From Sphingopyxis witflariensis (lineage in GTDB: Bacteria > Pseudomonadota > Alphaproteobacteria > Sphingomonadales > Sphingomonadaceae): a DNA stretch of 64,000 bases. The DNA lies in contig NZ_NISJ01000014.1 of assembly GCF_002205635.1 (NCBI RefSeq), forward strand, positions 1 to 64,000, read 5' to 3'. Shown here piece after piece: positions 36,858-47,407 of this stretch; positions within the stretch are counted from its first letter, which is position 1; every line of letters starts with the position of its first letter. Under the pieces are notes generated by a model. The model did not search any database. It was not told where the DNA came from and was given only the letters and a program-made list of their open reading frames with translations. A program made the position numbers and the translations under genes.

Positions 36858-37799
36858 TCAATAGTCGTCAGGGCGTTCCAGCGGCGCCTCAAGGTCGACC
36901 GCCACCGGCGGATGGAGCCGCAGGCGGTGGACGCGGCGCTCGTCGGCCTCGGTCACCTCGATGCGCCAGCCGCTCGGGTGGAGCAATATCTCGCCGACCT
37001 CGGGCACATGACCTGCGAGGACAGCGGCGAGGCCGCCGAGCGTGTCGACATCCTCCTCGACCTCGACAAGCCGCGGATCGATCGCTTCGCCGACGTCGTC
37101 GAGTTCGGCGCGCGCATCGGCCTCCCAACAGCCATTTTCGCCGGGCGTGAACAGCAGCACCGGCTCGTCATCATACTCATCCTCAATCTCGCCGACGATT
37201 TCCTCGACCAGATCCTCGATCGTGACCAGCCCCTCGGTCCCCGAATATTCGTCGATGACGATCGCCAGATGGGTGCGCTGCGCGCGCATGTCGGCGAGCA
37301 GGTCGAGCACCCCCATCGATTGCGGCACGTAAAGCGGCTGGCGCAGCAGGTCGATCAGCGGGGGTGGCGGGCGCCCTTCGGCGAGCACCGCGAACACATC
37401 CTTGACGTGGATCATCCCGACCACTTCATCGAGCGTCTCGCGATACACCGGCAGGCGGCTGTGGCCCGCCTCTACGAACAGCGCGATGATGTCGGCAAAG
37501 CTCGCACTTTCGGAAATCGCGATGATATCGGCGCGCGGCACCGCGACATCGTCGACCGTCTGTTCGCCAAAATGCAGAAGATTGCGCAGCATCTTGCGCT
37601 CGATCGGCGACAAATCGCCGACGACGCTGCTGCCGCGCCGATCCTGCCCCTCTTCTTCGGCTTCGTCGATGACATCCTCAATCTGCTCGCGCAGCGAGGG
37701 CTCGTTCGCGCCGCCGAACAACAATGTCCGTATGCCGGCCCAAAGGCCGGATCTACTGTCCTCTTCCGATCGGGTCGAAGATCCCTGGTCGTCGGGCAT
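36858..37799 (-). CDS. corC: CorC/HlyC-family CBS-domain protein
   Basis: A 313-residue protein. After an acidic N-terminus come two CBS domains (VPRADIIAISESASFADIIALFVEAGHSRLPVYRETLDEVVGMIHVKDVF and MRAQRTHLAIVIDEYSGTEGLVTIEDLVEEIVGEIEDEYD). A CorC_HlyC domain ends the protein. There is no DUF21 membrane domain, so this is the short cytosolic form usually found beside ybeY. It starts 30 bp after the ybeY stop on the same strand. The role is in divalent cation (Mg/Co) homeostasis; the exact activity is unproven. Confidence 0.88.
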   Translation of the reverse strand: MPDDQGSSTRSEEDSRSGLWAGIRTLLFGGANEPSLREQIEDVIDEAEEEGQDRRGSSVVGDLSPIERKMLRNLLHFGEQTVDDVAVPRADIIAISESASFADIIALFVEAGHSRLPVYRETLDEVVGMIHVKDVFAVLAEGRPPPPLIDLLRQPLYVPQSMGVLDLLADMRAQRTHLAIVIDEYSGTEGLVTIEDLVEEIVGEIEDEYDDEPVLLFTPGENGCWEADARAELDDVGEAIDPRLVEVEEDVDTLGGLAAVLAGHVPEVGEILLHPSGWRIEVTEADERRVHRLRLHPPVAVDLEAPLERPDDY

Positions 37800-37829
37800 G
37801 ATGCTCTGTGTATCCTAAGTTAATCCAAC

Positions 37830-38327
37830 TCACGCATATGGATTGGCGATGCCCAGCGATGCAAGCGCTTTCACTTCCAACGCCTCCATCGCCGATGCTT
37901 CGGGGTCGTCGATATGGTCGTAACCGACCAGATGCAGCGCGCCATGGACGATCAGATGGGTCGCATGGTCGGCCAGCGAAATCCCCTTTTCCTCCGCCTC
38001 GCGCGCGCAGGTCTCGCGCGCCAGCACGATATCGCCGAGCAATATTTCGCCGTCGTCGCTGTTCGACAGACTTTCGAGCAGATCGGCCTGCACCTGCGGA
38101 AAGGACAGCACATTGGTCGGCTTGTCCTTGCCCCGGAAATCGCGGTTGAGCGTCTGAACCTCGGCATCGTCGGTCAGCCGCACCGCGACCTCGACCATCG
38201 GCGCCGCATCGGCAAGGCTCGCAAAGGGCGTCAGCTTGAGCGCGGCGGCCACCGCCTCCCCCGCCCGCGCTTCCCAATCGAGAACATCGGGCCAGGGCTG
38301 GGCTTCATGGGATTCGACGATCAGCAT
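37830..38327 (-). CDS. ybeY: Endoribonuclease YbeY (16S rRNA 3' maturation)
   Basis: A 165-residue metalloprotein. The zinc motif H-x3-H-x5-H is intact in HLIVHGALHLVGYDH, and NRDFRGKDKPTNVLSFP is the family signature near residues 83-99. It acts in rRNA processing and ribosome quality control. It precedes corC as usual, but the customary phoH gene is not directly upstream; a penicillin-binding protein gene is found there instead. Confidence 0.95.
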   Translation of the reverse strand: MLIVESHEAQPWPDVLDWEARAGEAVAAALKLTPFASLADAAPMVEVAVRLTDDAEVQTLNRDFRGKDKPTNVLSFPQVQADLLESLSNSDDGEILLGDIVLARETCAREAEEKGISLADHATHLIVHGALHLVGYDHIDDPEASAMEALEVKALASLGIANPYA

Positions 38328-38438
38328 ATTGGGGTCCAGAAACAGAAAGGCGCAGGCGCGCTGGAACGGGGAGATATCATCGCGGCGACGCTATCGCGGC
38401 GCGCGGATGGTGGACAGCGGAAATTTCCCTAGACCTCG

Positions 38439-40472
38439 CTACGGCGGGGGCGGCGCGGGCTCGGCGGCGGGCGGAGGCCGGTCGATCGGCAGGCGCAAGT
38501 CGATGCGATTGCCGCTAATCTCGGTCGTGATCACCGCATCACCCCCCTCGATCCCGAGGCGCGTTTTCTCGCCGACCGGAATCGCCCCAATGTCGGGAAT
38601 GTCGAGCGGCTGGACCGGACCGCGCGGGTCGGTCGCTGGCGCGGGCGCCTTGCGCTGCTGCTTCTGGCCATGCGCCTCGGTCATGAAATCGCGCCAGATC
38701 CGCGCGGGCAGGCCGCCGCCCGATATGCCCTGAAGCGGCGAATTATCGTCATTGCCGATCCACACCCCGACGACCAGACCATTGGCATAGCCGACGAACA
38801 GCGCGTCACGATTGTCCTGGCTGGTCCCGGTCTTGCCAAAATTGGCCTGCGGAAGCCGCGCCGCACGGCCGGTGCCACGGTTGACTGCGGCGCGCAGCAT
38901 CTGTTCGATCGCGTCATGTTCCTTCGACCCGAAACGGCTGGGCCCCCGGAACAGGCTTTCGAACCAGCCCATTTCCTCGGCCTGAAAGGCGTGCGGTTTG
39001 ACCGGATAGCTGTTCGCCGCGACCGCAGCATAGGCGGCGGTGAGTTCGAGCAGCGTCATGCTCGACGTTCCGAGCGCAAGGCTCGGGTCGCCCTCCGCCA
39101 TCGGCGCGGTGACGCCCAGGTCGCGCGCCATGCGGATCACCTTGTCGTCGCCAACCTCGCGCAGCAACCGCACCGCGGCAACATTGCTCGACGTCGCAAA
39201 CGCATCCTCGAGCGTGAGCGACGGCGAATAGGCCCCACCGGCATTTTTCGGCCGGTACGATCCGGTTTCAATCGCCTCATTGCCGATCCGGTCATCGGGT
39301 TTCCAGCCGTCGCGGAGCGCCGCCAGATAGACGAATAATTTGAAGGTCGACCCCGGCTGGCGCCGTGCCTGCGTCACGCGGTTGAAGGGCGATGCCGCAT
39401 AGTCGCGCCCGCCGACCATCGCCACAACCTCGCCATTCGGGCGCATCGCGACGAGCGCGACCTGCGCCTTGCCCAGCCCGGCGCGGCCGGTCACCCGCCG
39501 CGCGACGCCCTGAAGCCGTGCGTCGAGCGTCGTGGTGATCGTCTCGCGCGAATAGCCGACATCGCTCAATTTACGCGCCTCGGGCAGCGCCCAGTCGGCG
39601 AAATAGGTGCCGGTGGGCAAGGTGTTGCGGCTGCGCACGTCGATCCGCGGCGCGCGCAGCGACTTCGCCTCACGCTCGGTGAGATAGCCGGTGGCCGCCA
39701 TCGCATTGAGAACCAGCCGCATCCGCTTTTCGGCAAGGTCGGGGTTCTTGGTCGGCGCGAGGCGCGACGGCGCCTGCACCAGCCCCGCAAGCATCGCCGC
39801 CTGCGCCGGGGTCAGCTTCTCGGGCTGGCGATAGAAATAATGCATCGACGCCGCGCGCAGCCCATAGGTGTTGTCGCCGAAATAAGCGTTCGACAAATAG
39901 CGTTCGAGAATCTCGTCCTTGGTCAGCCACGCCTCGAGCCAGAAAGCGATCAGCGCCTCGCGCGCCTTGCGCCCCAGCGTGCGCTTCGGCGTCAGAAAGG
40001 TGAATTTCGCGAGCTGCTGAGTGATCGTGCTGCCGCCCTGCGTCCGCCCGCCAGTGACATTGCTCCACACCGCGCGCGCGATGCTGCGCGGATCGATGCC
40101 CCAATGGCTGTAGAAACGCCGATCCTCGATCGCGAGAAAGGCGCCGGTGACATGCTTGGGCAACGCCTTCGCCTTCACCGGCGTATCGACGATCGCCCCG
40201 ATGCGCGCGATCGGCGACCCGTTGGACGCGAGCAAGGTGATCTGCGGCGGGGCGATCGGCTCGAGCGACTTCGACAAGGGCGCGGTGAGTGCGAGCCAGC
40301 CGACAAGGAGGATGAAGGCGACGCAGAAAACCGCAAAGCCGCGCGCGATGCGGCGAGCCCATTTGCGACGGCGCGATTCGGGCGCCGCCGACGCGTCCGC
40401 GTCGACCAAGGGCGCGCCCGCCATCGCGGCGGGGATCGGATCGGGGGTTGGGGCTTTACGGAACCATGTCAT
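38439..40472 (-). CDS. Class A penicillin-binding protein (glycosyltransferase/transpeptidase)
   Basis: A 677-residue bifunctional peptidoglycan synthase. A membrane helix (GFAVFCVAFILLVGWLALTA) lies at residues 40-65. The GT51 domain has AIEDRRFYSHWGIDPRSIAR and GGSTITQQLAKFTF, with a catalytic Glu in each half. The transpeptidase domain has SxxK (GSTFK), SxN (TSSNVAAV) and KTG (FGKTGTSQDNRDALFVGY). A Pro-rich tail ends the protein. ATG 40472 is used; a longer frame to 40634 runs into the dispersed repeat and is rejected. It is closest to the PBP1A/1C-like group with a short C-terminus. Confidence 0.92.
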   Translation of the reverse strand: MTWFRKAPTPDPIPAAMAGAPLVDADASAAPESRRRKWARRIARGFAVFCVAFILLVGWLALTAPLSKSLEPIAPPQITLLASNGSPIARIGAIVDTPVKAKALPKHVTGAFLAIEDRRFYSHWGIDPRSIARAVWSNVTGGRTQGGSTITQQLAKFTFLTPKRTLGRKAREALIAFWLEAWLTKDEILERYLSNAYFGDNTYGLRAASMHYFYRQPEKLTPAQAAMLAGLVQAPSRLAPTKNPDLAEKRMRLVLNAMAATGYLTEREAKSLRAPRIDVRSRNTLPTGTYFADWALPEARKLSDVGYSRETITTTLDARLQGVARRVTGRAGLGKAQVALVAMRPNGEVVAMVGGRDYAASPFNRVTQARRQPGSTFKLFVYLAALRDGWKPDDRIGNEAIETGSYRPKNAGGAYSPSLTLEDAFATSSNVAAVRLLREVGDDKVIRMARDLGVTAPMAEGDPSLALGTSSMTLLELTAAYAAVAANSYPVKPHAFQAEEMGWFESLFRGPSRFGSKEHDAIEQMLRAAVNRGTGRAARLPQANFGKTGTSQDNRDALFVGYANGLVVGVWIGNDDNSPLQGISGGGLPARIWRDFMTEAHGQKQQRKAPAPATDPRGPVQPLDIPDIGAIPVGEKTRLGIEGGDAVITTEISGNRIDLRLPIDRPPPAAEPAPPPP

Positions 40473-40545
40473 GCTTGGTTCGCGTATTACAATCACAATA
40501 CAGCCTAGGCAAATGGCTTTGATGGGCGCGCGCTGGCAGGGGAAG

Positions 40546-40679
40546 CATCCTCCCTGTCGCGAAGCGATGGGGAGGGGGACCGCCGCGAAGCGGCGGTGGA
40601 GGGGCCGAGGCGCTCCTGCCCCTCCGTCAGCCACCTACGGCGCCTGCCACCTCTCCATGCCTGCGGCACAGGGAGGATC
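40546..40679. repeat. Dispersed repeat family A, complete copy
   Basis: It matches 32248-32385 nearly base for base in both halves and differs mainly in the centre. It lies just upstream of the PBP gene within the 328-bp gap 40473-40800, in which no gene is seen. Confidence 0.85.
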
Positions 40680-40710
40680 GCTCGTCTGCTCCCAATCGTT
40701 CCCGGCCCTT

Positions 40711-40740
40711 CGTCACCACGGACTTGATCCGGGGTCCAGC
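40711..40740. repeat. Dispersed repeat family B, half copy
   Basis: A single left arm (CGTCACCACGGACTTGATCC, then GGGGTCC) of the unit at 20958 and 45535, with one base change and no right arm. Confidence 0.6.
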
Positions 40741-40800
40741 TTTTCCGACGGCCAAGGCGTCCCCCCGCGAAGGCGGGGGCTATGTCGGGTCGAAACCCGC

Positions 40801-41157
40801 CTAATTCCGTAATATCTTCTCCATCGCCTTCCCCCGAGCGAGTTCGTCGATCAACTTGTCGAGATAGCGCAATTCGCGCATCAACGGCTCTTCGATAGTC
40901 TCGACCCGGATGCCGCAGATCACTCCGGTGATCAATTCGCGCGCGGGGTTCAGCTTGGGTGCGGCGGCAAAGAAATCCTCGAACGTCGTGCCTTTCGCCA
41001 ATTCGCCCTCCAGCCCCGTCTGGCTGTAGCCGGTCAGCCAGCGAATAATCTCGTCAACCTCGGCCTTCGTCCGCCCCTTCTTCTCCGCCTTGGCGATATA
41101 ATGCGGATAGACGCTCGCGACGCTCATCGAATAGATGCGGTGCTTCGTCATCATCAT
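40801..41157 (-). CDS. DUF2200-domain protein
   Basis: A 118-residue protein. [40 protein letters not shown] and the C-terminal [29 protein letters not shown] match DUF2200 throughout. Three Met codons open the frame (MMMTKHR); the third (41151) best fits family starts. The function of the family is unknown. It stands alone between a repeat block and serB. Confidence 0.85.
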   Translation of the reverse strand: MMMTKHRIYSMSVASVYPHYIAKAEKKGRTKAEVDEIIRWLTGYSQTGLEGELAKGTTFEDFFAAAPKLNPARELITGVICGIRVETIEEPLMRELRYLDKLIDELARGKAMEKILRN

Positions 41158-41276
41158 TGCCTCTCGCCCGCTGCCGTTTCAGTCCGGATTCGGCGCCTTT
41201 TCCTGTCACCGGCGAGGCCGATACGGTCCGTGCCATGCCCAGAAGCCAGAGACGAGCCGGCCGGACAGGATGCTCT

Positions 41277-42161
41277 CTACCCCAGCACCCAACTCCGCCG
41301 CGAATAGCCCTGCGCCCACAGCAGCGCGCTCAAATCATGATGCCGCACCACCGCCGCAGCGGCTTCGGCCGCCGCCGGATGCGGATAATAGCCGACCCCC
41401 AGCCCCGCCGCGGTAATCATCGGAATATCGTTCGCGCCGTCGCCGACCGCCAGCGTCTCGGCCAGCGGCAGGCCGTGCGCCGCCGCTTCGGCCTTCAGCG
41501 TCTCCAGCTTGGTGCTCGCATCGACGATCGGCTCGATCACGCGCCCGGTCAGCTTGCCGTCCGCAATCTCCAGTTCGTTCGCGATCACCTTATCGAACCC
41601 GATCGCTTCGCCCACCGGGCGAGCAAAGGCGGTGAAGCCGCCCGAGATCAGCACCGAATGTGCGCCATGCGCCTTCATCGTCTGCACCAGGGTCCGCGCG
41701 CCGCGGGTCAGCCGCACGCGCTCCATCCGACATTCGGCCAGCACCGATTCGGCCATCCCGCCGAGCAGCCCGACGCGCTCGGTCAGCGCGGCGCGGAAAT
41801 CCAGTTCGCCGCGCATCGCGCGTTCGGTGATCGCCGCAATCTGCGGCTTCAGCCCGGCATAATCGGCGAGTTCGTCGATACATTCGACGGTAATCATCGT
41901 CGAATCCATGTCGGCGATGATCAGCTTCTTGGTGCGGTCGCCCAGCGGCTGGACGATGACGTCGAGTGCGCCATGATCCATTTTCGCCAGTTCGGCGCGG
42001 GCGCTGACCAGGCTGCCGTGAAAGACGATATCGGCGGCATCGCCCTCGTCCAGCCAGTGTGGCGCGCCGACATCATGCCCCGTCGCATCGAGCCGGTCGA
42101 TTGCTTCGCGGACCACCTCGCCCGTCAGCTTCCCGGCTGCTATCAGCGTTGCGACGAACAT
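41277..42161 (-). CDS. serB: Phosphoserine phosphatase
   Basis: A 294-residue HAD phosphatase, the last step of serine synthesis. An N-terminal ~80-residue regulatory (ACT-like) part precedes the catalytic domain. The nucleophile motif is [18 protein letters not shown], then [18 protein letters not shown] (motif II) and [21 protein letters not shown] (motif IV). GAAGGAG is eight bases before ATG 42161. Its start codon overlaps the start codon of divergent miaA, so each gene's 5' untranslated DNA lies in the other's coding sequence. Confidence 0.95.
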   Translation of the reverse strand: MFVATLIAAGKLTGEVVREAIDRLDATGHDVGAPHWLDEGDAADIVFHGSLVSARAELAKMDHGALDVIVQPLGDRTKKLIIADMDSTMITVECIDELADYAGLKPQIAAITERAMRGELDFRAALTERVGLLGGMAESVLAECRMERVRLTRGARTLVQTMKAHGAHSVLISGGFTAFARPVGEAIGFDKVIANELEIADGKLTGRVIEPIVDASTKLETLKAEAAAHGLPLAETLAVGDGANDIPMITAAGLGVGYYPHPAAAEAAAAVVRHHDLSALLWAQGYSRRSWVLG

Positions 42162-43134
42162 GGCATCTCCTTCATCATCTTTCCGGCCCCAGCCCTCTCA
42201 GGCCAGTCCTCCTGTTGCGCTTATCGCCGGACCCACCGCCAGCGGCAAGAGTGCATTGGCGGTCGCGCTCGCCCAAATTGTCCCGAACGCGGTGGTGATC
42301 AACGCCGACGCAAGCCAGGTCTATGCCGACCTCGCGATCTTGTCGGCACGCCCGACGGAGGATGAAATGGCGGGCATCCCGCACCGCCTGTTCGGCTGCA
42401 TCGACGGCGCCGAGGCCTATAATGCCGCGCGCTGGGCGGCCGACGCCACTGCGGAAATCGCCGACGCCCATGCCGCGGGAGCACTCCCCATCCTCGTCGG
42501 CGGCACCGGCCTCTATATGAGCACATTGCTCTTCGGCATCGCGCCGGTGCCCGAAATCGATCCCGGGATTCGCGCTGCGGTCCGCGCGATGGAGGTCGCC
42601 GACGCGCACGCCGCGCTCGCGCAGCACGACCCCGCCGCCGCCGCGCGCCTTCACCCCGCCGACACCACCCGCGTCGCCCGCGCGCTCGAGGTCGTCCGCT
42701 CGACCGGCCGGCCGCTGGCCGACTGGCACGGCGCCCGCGAAGGCGGGATCGCCGACACCATCGCCCTCACCCCGCTGATCCTCCTGCCACCGCGCGACTG
42801 GCTGCGCGAGCGCTGCGACCGCCGGCTCGAGATGATGTTCGACGCCGGTGCGATCGACGAGGCGGAGGCGCTGCTCGCGCGCGGCCTCGACCCCGATCTT
42901 CCCGCGATGCGCGCGATCGGGGTGCCGCAAATCGCGCGCCATCTGGCGGGCGAGATCGACCGCGCCGAAGCGCTCACTCTCGCTCAGGCGGCGACGCGGC
43001 AATATCTGAAGCGCCAAAGTACGTGGTTCCGTAACCAACCCCCTGCCGATTGGCCACGCCACGAAACGTCATTATCAATCGACAATATCGATGAATTAGC
43101 AATAATATTACGCGATAGCTTGTTGACAAGATAG
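42160..43134 (+). CDS. miaA: tRNA dimethylallyltransferase
   Basis: A 324-residue enzyme that prenylates A37 of tRNAs reading UNN codons. The P-loop is [16 protein letters not shown], followed by [26 protein letters not shown] and [32 protein letters not shown] closes the catalytic region. The only usable start is ATG 42160, with no Shine-Dalgarno sequence before it and with two bases shared with the serB start, so a leaderless message is plausible. ilvB follows by 98 bp. Confidence 0.93.
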   Translation: MASPSSSFRPQPSQASPPVALIAGPTASGKSALAVALAQIVPNAVVINADASQVYADLAILSARPTEDEMAGIPHRLFGCIDGAEAYNAARWAADATAEIADAHAAGALPILVGGTGLYMSTLLFGIAPVPEIDPGIRAAVRAMEVADAHAALAQHDPAAAARLHPADTTRVARALEVVRSTGRPLADWHGAREGGIADTIALTPLILLPPRDWLRERCDRRLEMMFDAGAIDEAEALLARGLDPDLPAMRAIGVPQIARHLAGEIDRAEALTLAQAATRQYLKRQSTWFRNQPPADWPRHETSLSIDNIDELAIILRDSLLTR

Positions 43135-43187
43135 AATCATATACCTATTGCCCGCAACCTTGCTGCGGCGCACAAGCGCGCGGCTCG

Positions 43188-43207
43188 GGCGCACAGGTTC
43201 GTGCGCC
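43188..43207 (+). promoter_or_regulatory. Perfect hairpin upstream of ilvB
   Basis: GGCGCAC-AGGTTC-GTGCGCC, a seven-base perfect stem with a six-base loop, lies 25 bases before the GTG start. It could be an mRNA control element of the ilv genes, but I found no leader peptide rich in Ile, Val or Leu codons and no U tract. Confidence 0.35.
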
Positions 43208-43232
43208 TGCACAAGACGGAAGGAGCATAGTC

Positions 43233-44987
43233 GTGACGGAAATGAGTGGTGCCGACATGGTGGTTCAGGCGCTGGTCGACCTTGGGGTCGATACGGTGTT
43301 CGGCTATCCGGGCGGCGCGGTCCTTCCCATCTATGACGCGCTCTTCAAGCATCCGACGATCCAGCATATTCTCGTCCGCCACGAACAGGCGGCGACCCAT
43401 GCGGCGGAGGGTTACGCCCGCTCGACCGGCAAGCCCGGCGTCGTGCTCGTGACCTCAGGCCCCGGCGCGACCAATGCCGTCACCGGCATCACCGACGCGC
43501 TGATGGATTCGATCCCGATGGTCGTGCTGACCGGCCAGGTTCCAACGACGCTGATCGGCACCGACGCCTTTCAGGAATGTGACACGGTCGGCATCACGCG
43601 CCACTGCACCAAGCATAATTATCTGGTGATGGACCCGGCGCGGCTCGGCCCGATCATGCACGAGGCTTTCTATATCGCGACCCACGGTCGCCCCGGCCCG
43701 GTGGTGATCGACATTCCGAAAAATGTTCAGGTCGCGACCGGCAAATATATCGTGCCCGACATGATCGAGCATAAAAGCTATCGCCCGCAGGTCGAACCCG
43801 ACAGCGCGGCGATCGCCGAAGCCGTCGCGATGATCGCCGCGTCCGAACGCCCGGTCTTCTACACCGGCGGCGGCGTGATCAACGCCGGCCCCGATGCGAG
43901 TGCGGCCTTGCGTCAGCTCGTCGCGCTCACCGGCGCGCCGATCACCTCGACCCTGATGGGGCTCGGTGCCTTTCCGTGCGACGACGACAAGTGGCTCGGC
44001 ATGCTCGGCATGCACGGGACCTATGAATCGAACATGGCGATGAACCGCGCCGACCTGATCATCGCGGTCGGCGCGCGCTTCGACGACCGGGTGACCGGGC
44101 GCCTCGACGCCTTCGCGCCCGAAGCGAAAAAGATCCACATCGACATCGACCGCAGCTCGGTGAACAAGATCGTTCCCGTCGACCTCGCGATCGTCGGCGA
44201 CGCCGGCCGCGCGCTCGACGCGATCATTGCGGGCTGGCAGACCGCCGGCCACAAGCCGCGCGACCTTGGCGAATGGTGGCGGCGCATCGACGGCTGGCGC
44301 GCAACGCGCTGCCTCGACTTCCCCGAGAAGAAAGAGGATGCCGCCGAAATCATGCCGCAGCGCGCGGTCAAGGCGCTGTACGATGCGACCCATGCGATGG
44401 ACCCGATCATCACGACCGAGGTCGGTCAGCATCAGATGTGGGCGGCGCAGCATTTCGGCTTCCGCGGCCCCAACCGCTGGCTCACCAGCGGCGGCCTCGG
44501 TACGATGGGCTATGGCTTTCCCGCCGCCGTCGGCGCGCAGATCGCGCACCCGGGTCGCCTCGTCATCTGCATCGCGGGCGAAGCTTCGCTCCAGATGAAC
44601 ATTCAGGAAATGGGGACGGTCAGCCAGTACCGCCTGCCGGTCAAAATCTTCATCCTCAACAATCAGTGGATGGGGATGGTTCGCCAGTGGCAGGAACTCA
44701 CCTATGAAAGCCGCTATTCGAACAGCTATTCGGACAGCCTGCCCGATTTCGTGAAGCTCGCCGACGCCTATGGCTGGACCGGCCTGCGCATCGACAATTT
44801 CGGTGAGCTGGAGGACGGCATCCAGACGATGATCAACACCCCGGGTCCGGTGATTGTCGATTGCCGCGTCGCACAACTTGCCAACTGCTTCCCTATGATC
44901 CCATCGGGGGCCGCCCATACCGACATGATCCTCCAGCCGAGCGACGTCACCGGCACGATGGACGACGAAGCCAAGGCACTGGTGTAA
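43233..44987 (+). CDS. ilvB: Acetolactate synthase, large catalytic subunit
   Basis: A 584-residue ThDP enzyme making acetolactate/acetohydroxybutyrate for Val, Leu and Ile. It opens with MSGADMVVQALVDLGVDTVFGYPGGAVLPIYDAL. The catalytic Glu is in RHEQAATHAAEGYARSTGK and the FAD region includes GMLGMHGTYESNMAMN. The C-terminal ThDP/Mg motif reads AGEASLQMNIQEM, with Glu where GDxS is usual, followed by LNNQWMGMVRQWQELTYESRYS. GTG 43233 has GGAAGGAG upstream. The small subunit follows five bases after the stop. Confidence 0.95.
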   Translation: MTEMSGADMVVQALVDLGVDTVFGYPGGAVLPIYDALFKHPTIQHILVRHEQAATHAAEGYARSTGKPGVVLVTSGPGATNAVTGITDALMDSIPMVVLTGQVPTTLIGTDAFQECDTVGITRHCTKHNYLVMDPARLGPIMHEAFYIATHGRPGPVVIDIPKNVQVATGKYIVPDMIEHKSYRPQVEPDSAAIAEAVAMIAASERPVFYTGGGVINAGPDASAALRQLVALTGAPITSTLMGLGAFPCDDDKWLGMLGMHGTYESNMAMNRADLIIAVGARFDDRVTGRLDAFAPEAKKIHIDIDRSSVNKIVPVDLAIVGDAGRALDAIIAGWQTAGHKPRDLGEWWRRIDGWRATRCLDFPEKKEDAAEIMPQRAVKALYDATHAMDPIITTEVGQHQMWAAQHFGFRGPNRWLTSGGLGTMGYGFPAAVGAQIAHPGRLVICIAGEASLQMNIQEMGTVSQYRLPVKIFILNNQWMGMVRQWQELTYESRYSNSYSDSLPDFVKLADAYGWTGLRIDNFGELEDGIQTMINTPGPVIVDCRVAQLANCFPMIPSGAAHTDMILQPSDVTGTMDDEAKALV

Positions 44988-44991
44988 TCTG

Positions 44992-45507
44992 ATGAAAATT
45001 CAAACAGAAGCCGGCGAGCGCCATGTGCTCGCCATCACCGTCGATAACGAAGCCGGGGTGCTCGCCAAGATCACCGGGCTGTTCACCGCGCGCGGCTATA
45101 ATATCGAAAGCCTGACCGTCGCGGACATCAGTTCGGACCATGCGCTGTCGCGGATCACCATCGTCACCAATGGCCCGCCACCGATCATCGACCAGATCAT
45201 CGCTCAGCTCGACCGGCTCGTCCCCGTCCACAAGGTCACCGACCTCACCGACGCGGGCGCGCATGTCGAGCGCGAGATCGCGCTGGTCAAGGTCGCGGGC
45301 ACCGGCGACAAGCGGATCGAGGCGCTGCGCCTCGCCGATGTCTTCCGCGCGAAGGTCGTCGATACGACGATCACCAGCTTCATTTTCGAAATCACCGGCG
45401 CGAGCGAGAAAATCGATCGCTTCGTCGCTCTGATGCGCGAATGCGGCCTCGTCGAAGTCGGCCGCACCGGGGTCGTCGCCATCGCCCGCGGGGCGGAGGC
45501 GGCTTAA
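44992..45507 (+). CDS. ilvH: Acetolactate synthase, small regulatory subunit
   Basis: A 171-residue subunit. An N-terminal ACT domain (HVLAITVDNEAGVLAKITGLFTARGYNIESLTV) binds valine for feedback control. The C-terminal ALS_ss_C domain holds EREIALVKVAG and FIFEITGASEKIDRFVALM. It pairs with the upstream IlvB. Length is like E. coli IlvH (163). Confidence 0.95.
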   Translation: MKIQTEAGERHVLAITVDNEAGVLAKITGLFTARGYNIESLTVADISSDHALSRITIVTNGPPPIIDQIIAQLDRLVPVHKVTDLTDAGAHVEREIALVKVAGTGDKRIEALRLADVFRAKVVDTTITSFIFEITGASEKIDRFVALMRECGLVEVGRTGVVAIARGAEAA

Positions 45508-45534
45508 ATTATTACAGATTGCGTTTCCAACACT

Positions 45535-46649
<1,115 letters not shown>

Positions 46650-46653
46650 CGGC

Positions 46654-46690
46654 CAATCCTCCCTGTGGCCGCAGGCCATGGGGAGGATTA
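46654..46690. repeat. Core of repeat family A, probable ilvC terminator
   Basis: AATCCTCCC-TGT-GGCC-GCA-GGCC-ATG-GGGAGGATT is a nested palindrome beginning six bases after the ilvC stop. It is the outer arm pair of family A without the long inner segments. Confidence 0.7.
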
Positions 46691-46754
46691 ACGACCGCCG
46701 GCTCTGCCCCGGCGATCACTTTCGCAAACGCAGGCAAAGGACTAAGGCCGGGCA

Positions 46755-47357
46755 ATGACATCCGACCTCCCCTTTGCCTGCGAATGCGGAACGGTCTCGG
46801 GCACGCTGCTACGCGTCGGCCCCGATCAGGGCGACCATGTCGTCTGCCACTGCGCCGATTGCCAATATCTCGCCCACCATCTCGGCCATGCCGGACAGAT
46901 GCTCGACGAGCATGGCGGCGCCTCGCTCTATCAGTCGCGATGCGCGCGCGTGCACATCGCATCGGGCCGCGACCAGCTCGCCTGCGTCCACCTGACCGAC
47001 AAGCCGACGCTGCGCTGGTATGCCAAATGCTGCCGCACCCCGCTGTTCAACACCTACGCCAATGGCAAAATCCCCTACATCACGACCCAGCTCGGCGCCT
47101 GCGACCCAGCGGCGCGCGCGCGGCTGGTCGGCCCGCCCCGCGGGCATCTCTTCACAGAGGAAGGCGTCGGCGACACCAGCCACTTGCCGAAGATGAGCAT
47201 GGGGGCGCTGATGCGGCGCTTCTTCCCCCGGATGATCAAGGATCTCGTGTCGGGCGATCGCCGGAAATGCGAGCTTTTCGACAGCAAAACCCTCGAACCC
47301 ATCGCCAAACCCCACCGCATGACCAGCGAAGAACGGCTCGCCCAGAAAGCCGGTTGA
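46755..47357 (+). CDS. DUF6151/GFA-like cysteine-rich protein
   Basis: A 200-residue protein. FACECGTVSG, VVCHCADCQYLAHHLG and YAKCCRTPLFNT place cysteines as in GFA-fold zinc sites, but the rest of the sequence is longer and matches what is annotated as DUF6151. The function is unknown. It is plus strand, 105 bp after ilvC and 50 bp before bioF. A link to either pathway is not evident. Confidence 0.75.
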   Translation: MTSDLPFACECGTVSGTLLRVGPDQGDHVVCHCADCQYLAHHLGHAGQMLDEHGGASLYQSRCARVHIASGRDQLACVHLTDKPTLRWYAKCCRTPLFNTYANGKIPYITTQLGACDPAARARLVGPPRGHLFTEEGVGDTSHLPKMSMGALMRRFFPRMIKDLVSGDRRKCELFDSKTLEPIAKPHRMTSEERLAQKAG

Positions 47358-47407
47358 ACTGCACCGCGCGGGTTTGCCATTTCGACCCCATATTCTAAGG
47401 AACGCCG

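Noticed and set aside
43148..43336. Short plus-strand ORF as an ilv leader peptide
   Set aside because: It starts at TTG, has no cluster of Ile/Val/Leu codons and runs into ilvB in another frame.
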